In this document: one piece after another, positions 42,292 to 46,082 of the stretch
Numbering within the stretch: position 1 is the stretch's first letter
Layout: each line of letters opens with the position of its first letter
Assembly (NCBI GenBank): GCA_900759565.1
Contig: CAAEVV010000022.1
Location: forward strand, 1-46,082
Direction of reading: 5' to 3'
Source of the DNA: an uncultured Collinsella sp.
Lineage (GTDB): Bacteria > Actinomycetota > Coriobacteriia > Coriobacteriales > Coriobacteriaceae
Length of the DNA: 46,082 bases
Notes under the pieces: model-generated
What the model was told of the DNA's origin: nothing
Databases searched by the model: none
What the model saw: the letters and a program-made list of their open reading frames with translations, nothing else
Program-made: the position numbers and the translations under genes

Positions 42292-43278
42292 ATGGCGTTG
42301 AGCAAGGCATCATGCACCGGTCGCGGATTGATTCCGGCAATTGGTGGACATGTGCACCGCATGTTCGATGAGGGTAAAGACGACCTGTTTTCGCTAAGCC
42401 TTGACGACGTGATGGATGATCGCCCGTGGACCGCCGACGAACTCATGAGCGGCGGGGCTCGCCCGTCAAGTCCCAATCCCGCACTTGCGCCTAAGCCCGC
42501 ATCTGCGCCGACTCCTGCGCAGTCGCCTGTTTCGACGCCCGCGCCTACGCCCGCACCCACTTCGGCGCCCACGCCCGCTCCCCGCCCCGCAAGCGACCCG
42601 TCCGAGACGGCGGCATTTCTCGCTGCAGCGACGCAGGGCAAATCGGCCGACAGCACCGTTATGTACAGCGCCCAGCAGTTGCCTGTTCCTGCGGCACGCA
42701 AGCCTCCGGTCGCAAGGCTCGATGAGCCCGTTTTCCATCAGGTTGCCCACGATTCCTGGGCTGCAGCCGATCTGGATGAGACCTCTACCGGCATGCCGGC
42801 GCTCGACGTTCCAGTTAACCCGCTTTTTGCCGCCAACACGAGCGCCGCGGACTATGAGGGCGGTGCGGCATATTCCGATTATTCCGATGGCTATGCTGGC
42901 AACGGTCGCATCGAGACCGAGGATTATGGCACAGCATCGAGCGATTATCTCAACGATCCGTACGCTGCCACGCCCGCACCGGAATATGACCCGGAGGCCG
43001 CGTCCGCGCCGGCGTATACCAAAAGCACGGGCGAAGAGCGCTTCGCCGATTATTACGCCGAGGAAAAGGCGCTGCGTTTCTCGGAATTTCCGCAGGCAGT
43101 CAAGGTTGCCTTTATCGCCATTATCATTGCCCTGCTCGGTGTCATTGCGTTTGAGGGATTCCAGCTGTTCCGCGGCCCCACCCAAGCGGAGTCGGAAACC
43201 CAGCAAAAAGAGGACGATAACCAGTACCTGGACATCAACACCCTCAAGGGCGACCCCAACGACGGAGACGACGAGTAG
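42292..43278 (+). CDS. Proline-rich single-pass membrane protein
   Basis: A 328-residue protein of unknown function. After a short start (CTGRGLIPAIGGHVHRM) and an acidic region comes a Pro/Ala/Ser/Thr stretch (about residues 65-105) of repeated PAPTPAP type. A long Tyr/Asp/Ala-rich segment follows, then one membrane helix (about 272-292, VAFIAIIIALLGVIAFEGFQ) and a short acidic C-terminal tail. Most of the protein would be on one side of the membrane with only about 35 residues on the other. The ATG at 42292 follows AAAGGA. It lies 123 bases after the YheO-type regulator gene. Confidence 0.7.
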   Translation: MALSKASCTGRGLIPAIGGHVHRMFDEGKDDLFSLSLDDVMDDRPWTADELMSGGARPSSPNPALAPKPASAPTPAQSPVSTPAPTPAPTSAPTPAPRPASDPSETAAFLAAATQGKSADSTVMYSAQQLPVPAARKPPVARLDEPVFHQVAHDSWAAADLDETSTGMPALDVPVNPLFAANTSAADYEGGAAYSDYSDGYAGNGRIETEDYGTASSDYLNDPYAATPAPEYDPEAASAPAYTKSTGEERFADYYAEEKALRFSEFPQAVKVAFIAIIIALLGVIAFEGFQLFRGPTQAESETQQKEDDNQYLDINTLKGDPNDGDDE

Positions 43279-43374
43279 CGAGGGCTGAAGGCAGCCGCAG
43301 GATCCCGCATCCAGCATCGGCTTCTAAGTGCTGTTTTGTCATCCAACTACACTTTTCCGAAGTTTTAAGGTGCC

Positions 43375-43403
43375 TATTTCGACACTTTTCCGGATTTTAT
43401 ACT
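43375..43403 (+). promoter_or_regulatory. Predicted promoter of the small ORF
   Basis: TATACT at 43398-43403 is a good -10 box; the -35 region (TATTTC, 43375-43380, 17-base spacer) is weak. Transcription would begin within about six bases of the ATG at 43416, giving a near-leaderless message, which fits the absence of a ribosome site. Confidence 0.4.
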
Positions 43404-43415
43404 CTGTCCCTCCAG

Positions 43416-43709
43416 ATGCGCTTTACGGTGCAGGCGTTGGAAGAAGGGCCATGTGCCGCTGGCGGCCCACATGTTCTGCAGATCAAGCTGCTCGGAGACG
43501 GCTCGCGCGAGCCGTCCAGCTGGAAGCTCTTTGCCGACGGTGCGTGCGTTGCGGACGGATCCGGCGCCTTCGCCCGCGAGTGCTTCTACGAGGGGGCCGA
43601 AGTGTTCTTGGACCTGTGCCGTGACACCGTGCGCGCGGCCGAGCTGCGCCAGTGGAGCCAGAGAGAGTACGAGCTGCTGAGTGCGGCCCGCAGGATCGTA
43701 AGGGTGTAG
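43416..43709 (+). CDS. Hypothetical protein, 97 residues
   Basis: A small cytoplasmic-looking ORF that I do not recognise. It has mixed charged and hydrophobic residues, four Cys, no membrane helix and a helical C-terminal half (RAAELRQWSQREYELLSAAR). There is no ribosome site before the ATG, but a -10 box ends 12 bases upstream. It may be leaderless. The start is uncertain. It converges with the DUF262 gene; a shared hairpin lies between. Confidence 0.55.
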   Translation: MRFTVQALEEGPCAAGGPHVLQIKLLGDGSREPSSWKLFADGACVADGSGAFARECFYEGAEVFLDLCRDTVRAAELRQWSQREYELLSAARRIVRV

Positions 43710-43747
43710 ACGGGCGGACGAGCCATCAACGATTTTGAGCTGGCAAG

Positions 43748-43770
43748 GGCCGGGAACTAGATTCCCGGCC
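43748..43770. terminator. Bidirectional hairpin between converging genes
   Basis: GGCCGGGAA (43748-43756) and TTCCCGGCC (43762-43770) form a perfect 9-bp stem around CTAGA, flanked by AA and TT, between the small ORF and the DUF262 gene. T runs are short, so termination may be weak. Confidence 0.7.
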
Positions 43771-43776
43771 TTCAAC

Positions 43777-45900
43777 CTAGCACTGCTTTATAAGATCGAG
43801 TACCGCGGGAATGTCATCAGCATTCCGAAGGGCAACATAGGTTGGTAGGCCCGGGCCAAATCCACCCTGCGTGCGTTTGTCCTGGCATATGTCCTCTGGA
43901 TCCGTTAGATCATCCACACTCTTTGCCAGGCCGACGGCAATCCAACCACCGTTGCTGGTCCTGCCTTCTAGCACGGCATGCAACTTTCGCTTGCCCGACC
44001 TGAAGCCTACATAGTGCTTAGCTATGTAGGACTCCCACGAAGGGTTACCACTCAGAACGGACTCGCGCACCTCATCGAAAAGCTTCTGATTGAGCCCACC
44101 TTCGGCAAAGGTGGGGTGGTTCTCCTGCAGAGTCCAGACAGGAGCCTCGTCAGACTCCCCACGAGAAGGACGGTACTTGTCGACGACGTCTGCCGGAAGG
44201 TCGGGATACTTCCATATCTCGCACGCTTCTTTCGCCAGCTCGTCCGCGCGCTGCCCAATCTCTTCCTCACCCCATTTTTCATGCGAGACAATCGATTTGT
44301 TTAGGTAGAGCGGGCTGCACTTAAATCCGACGTCAGGCAGATTGAGCTTGTCCGAGAACGACCGGTTTGAGTACTCCTGGTTGTAGCCCGTCAGCGTAAG
44401 ATTTCCCAAGTTGTTGCACAGCCTGTCGTGGACGTCTTCCCAGTTCTCACCAAGCGATTCCTTCCAGCCGTGCTCATCATCGATCGTCTGGGGCATGATG
44501 TGCTCGATCTGGTAATCGTCGGCTGAGATGGACTCCTTCGGGTGGTGCCAGTTCTCCATGCGTTCCAGGTAATAGCGCTTTTTAGAGAAGCGGTTGTAGC
44601 AGTCACGCGTCTTAAACTCCTCGACAAAATGCTCGTCTGTCGGAAAGTATGCGGTCATACCGCTGCTGTGGATAAGGAGCATCGCCGTAACGTACTCCTC
44701 GATATCGTCCTGCTGCTCGAGATTGCGATACATGCCGGCAAAGAAATTATTTAGACCCGTGGTAAGCCTGCCGCAAACCGCCCGCCTGAACAGGAACGAC
44801 TCGATGGTCTCGCAGATACGGAGAAACGCATTGCGGTCTAGTCCATTCCCCTCGTAAACCGAATAAAGCAACATTAAGAGGGGCCTTATCTGCTTCACGT
44901 CGAGGCTTACGATTCTGCCGAACACTCGGCGCAGTCCGTCGTCCTTCTCCTTACCAAGGAACAGACTGGCGTATCTATGTGCATACCCGCGCAGCTCCTT
45001 AAGCAGACCCTCGGTGTCACCATCGTAGTCGTCGGCGAAATAGCGCTTAAACTCGTAGTAGGCCTCGTTCTCCTTCGGCATCCTATTGGGAACTTTAAGC
45101 CACAGCCAGTACCAGATAAATGCATTGAACTCTTCTTCGCCGCCTTTTCCGAACAAACACTCGAGCGGATGCCAGTAGCCCTCGTAAAGCTTGGTCTGCT
45201 CGTCGTTGGGAAGCGACATAAGAACGTAGTTGCGAATGAGGTCGATAGGCGTGAGCGGCTTGCCCTTGGAGTTCATGGACTCAAATATGAGCTGGGCATT
45301 GTCAACGCCAGCGGTGAGCTTAGTGTCGATGACCTGTACGCGGTTTAGCCCCGCCCAAAGCCTTGCAGGGTCGAATGATTTCCCGTGCATCTTCTCGCGG
45401 AAGAACGCATGGTTCTCGACGATCCGATCCGATTTTTCATCTGGCACGGGAGATCTAGATACGATGGAGAACAGCGTCTCTTTATCGTCCTGCGAGAGCA
45501 CCAATTTGTAGCGCGCTAGACCGTTATAGTCGTCATCGTTAAAGAGGTAGTTCTTCCGCAGCGCTGAGATCTTGAGATCGCCAAGGAAGCCAGCCTTGTC
45601 GGGATTACTCTCCAGATAGTCAGCCAAGGCAGCAATCATCAACGAAAACGTCGTCAGACGCTGCTGTCCGTCAATCAGAAGCACTCGCGAGATACTCGTG
45701 GCAGAGCTCTCGGACTCGGGGATATAGAGCATCGACCCCACGAAGTGCGATGCGCCATCACGGCCAGCGCGCATGACGTCATCCCAAAGCACCTCGCACT
45801 CTTTCACACTCCACGAGTAAACTCGCTGGTACACGGGAATGACGAACTGCATCTTCGCCACGCCCATAAGGTCGAGTAGATTTGCCTCGGTTGCCTTCAT
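43777..45900 (-). CDS. DUF262/DUF1524 GmrSD-type protein with C-terminal DUF5655-like domain
   Basis: A 707-residue protein. The N-terminal DUF262 part has IPVYQRVYSWSVKECEVLWD (about residue 22) and the nucleotide-binding LLIDGQQRLTTF (about 75). The DUF1524 HNH-like nuclease shows YQIEHIMPQTIDDEHGW (about 470) and NNLGNLTLTGYNQEYSN. The last 100 residues (ESYIAKHYVGFRSGKR, then DLIKQC) look like DUF5655. The layout is that of single-chain GmrSD relatives, which cut modified phage DNA or act in phage defence. No methylase or partner gene is visible, so it may act alone. The start at 45900 has GGGGG upstream; 26 extra codons to 45978 are not supported. Confidence 0.88.
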   Translation of the reverse strand: MKATEANLLDLMGVAKMQFVIPVYQRVYSWSVKECEVLWDDVMRAGRDGASHFVGSMLYIPESESSATSISRVLLIDGQQRLTTFSLMIAALADYLESNPDKAGFLGDLKISALRKNYLFNDDDYNGLARYKLVLSQDDKETLFSIVSRSPVPDEKSDRIVENHAFFREKMHGKSFDPARLWAGLNRVQVIDTKLTAGVDNAQLIFESMNSKGKPLTPIDLIRNYVLMSLPNDEQTKLYEGYWHPLECLFGKGGEEEFNAFIWYWLWLKVPNRMPKENEAYYEFKRYFADDYDGDTEGLLKELRGYAHRYASLFLGKEKDDGLRRVFGRIVSLDVKQIRPLLMLLYSVYEGNGLDRNAFLRICETIESFLFRRAVCGRLTTGLNNFFAGMYRNLEQQDDIEEYVTAMLLIHSSGMTAYFPTDEHFVEEFKTRDCYNRFSKKRYYLERMENWHHPKESISADDYQIEHIMPQTIDDEHGWKESLGENWEDVHDRLCNNLGNLTLTGYNQEYSNRSFSDKLNLPDVGFKCSPLYLNKSIVSHEKWGEEEIGQRADELAKEACEIWKYPDLPADVVDKYRPSRGESDEAPVWTLQENHPTFAEGGLNQKLFDEVRESVLSGNPSWESYIAKHYVGFRSGKRKLHAVLEGRTSNGGWIAVGLAKSVDDLTDPEDICQDKRTQGGFGPGLPTYVALRNADDIPAVLDLIKQC

Positions 45901-46082
45901 TTTCGGTTGCCCCCTTTCTTGTTTACGCCGCTTGCGGTCAGTCCCCCACTGAACGAAAGGCGCTAAAGACCAGAGCATCGAAGCGCTAGAGCAACCGGGA
46001 TGCTCGTCTCACTAGATTTTACAACGCTTGTCGCGAATACAGTTGAAAGCCAATCCGGTTCCGATGGCTCCCCCTATGAGAA
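45901..46082. other. Upstream region of the DUF262 gene, window edge
   Basis: No gene is recognised. It should hold the promoter of the DUF262 gene; TAAAAT on the minus strand near 46018-46023 could be its -10 box, but no good -35 was found. No tRNA is visible. Confidence 0.35.

Overview
The window looks like chromosome of a high-GC, anaerobic gut actinomycete of class Coriobacteriia, most likely Collinsella or a close relative. This is an inference from gene content: Gram-positive ribosomal gene order with zinc-type S14, a uric-acid/purine degradation cluster, adenine deaminase, stand-alone citrate synthase, and several short palindromic intergenic repeat families. No rRNA, tRNA or CRISPR array was seen.

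Layout. (1) 1-4.7 kb, accessory: a leftward ABC exporter (ATPase plus a 740-residue permease that looks like two fused half-permeases), a divergent DUF2975-type membrane protein with a small Cro/C1 regulator, and the 3' part of a tyrosine integrase that begins directly at the regulator's stop codon. (2) 5.1-8.7 kb: ACT-domain protein, citrate synthase and two Cof-type HAD phosphatases. (3) 8.9-16.8 kb: adenine deaminase behind a terminator-like leader, tyrS, a U32 peptidase-family protein and a class A penicillin-binding protein with a Thr/Gly/Pro tail. (4) 16.9-19.5 kb: argR, a glycosyltransferase and truA. (5) 19.6-29.4 kb: one leftward ribosomal block, rplE-rpsN-rpsH-rplF-rplR-rpsE-rpmD-rplO-secY-adk-map-infA-rpmJ-rpsM-rpsK-rpsD-rpoA-rplQ, ended by a strong terminator. 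It starts abruptly at rplE; rplX, rplN and the S10 genes are not upstream. (6) 29.8-31 kb: a zinc-ribbon membrane protein. (7) 31.2-42.2 kb: a selenium-dependent molybdenum hydroxylase maturation and purine catabolism island (xdhC-like, yqeB, yqeC, hydA, ygfJ-like, arcC, ygeW, ygeY, ygeX) with a divergent YheO-type regulator. (8) 42.3-46 kb: a Pro-rich single-pass protein, a small unknown ORF and a DUF262/DUF1524 GmrSD-type protein.

How the genes fit together. YgeX (diaminopropionate ammonia-lyase), YgeY (M20-like hydrolase), YgeW (carbamoyltransferase-like), HydA (hydantoinase-like) and carbamate kinase form the downstream half of an anaerobic purine/urate breakdown route that yields pyruvate, ammonia and ATP. 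XdhC-like, YqeB, YqeC and the MocA/YgfJ-like protein would mature a selenium-containing molybdenum hydroxylase whose structural genes (xdh, ssnA, ygfK) are not in this window. Two identical-form 15-bp palindromes between ygeX and the YheO-type regulator are the best candidate operators.

The most noteworthy non-coding signals are: a two-unit 27-bp repeat that supplies the TAG stop codon of two different genes; two hairpin repeats with the same outer ends but different inner arms; a terminator-like hairpin directly after the predicted ade promoter; a 99-nt long hairpin downstream of tyrS; and the break in the spc ribosomal operon exactly before rplE.
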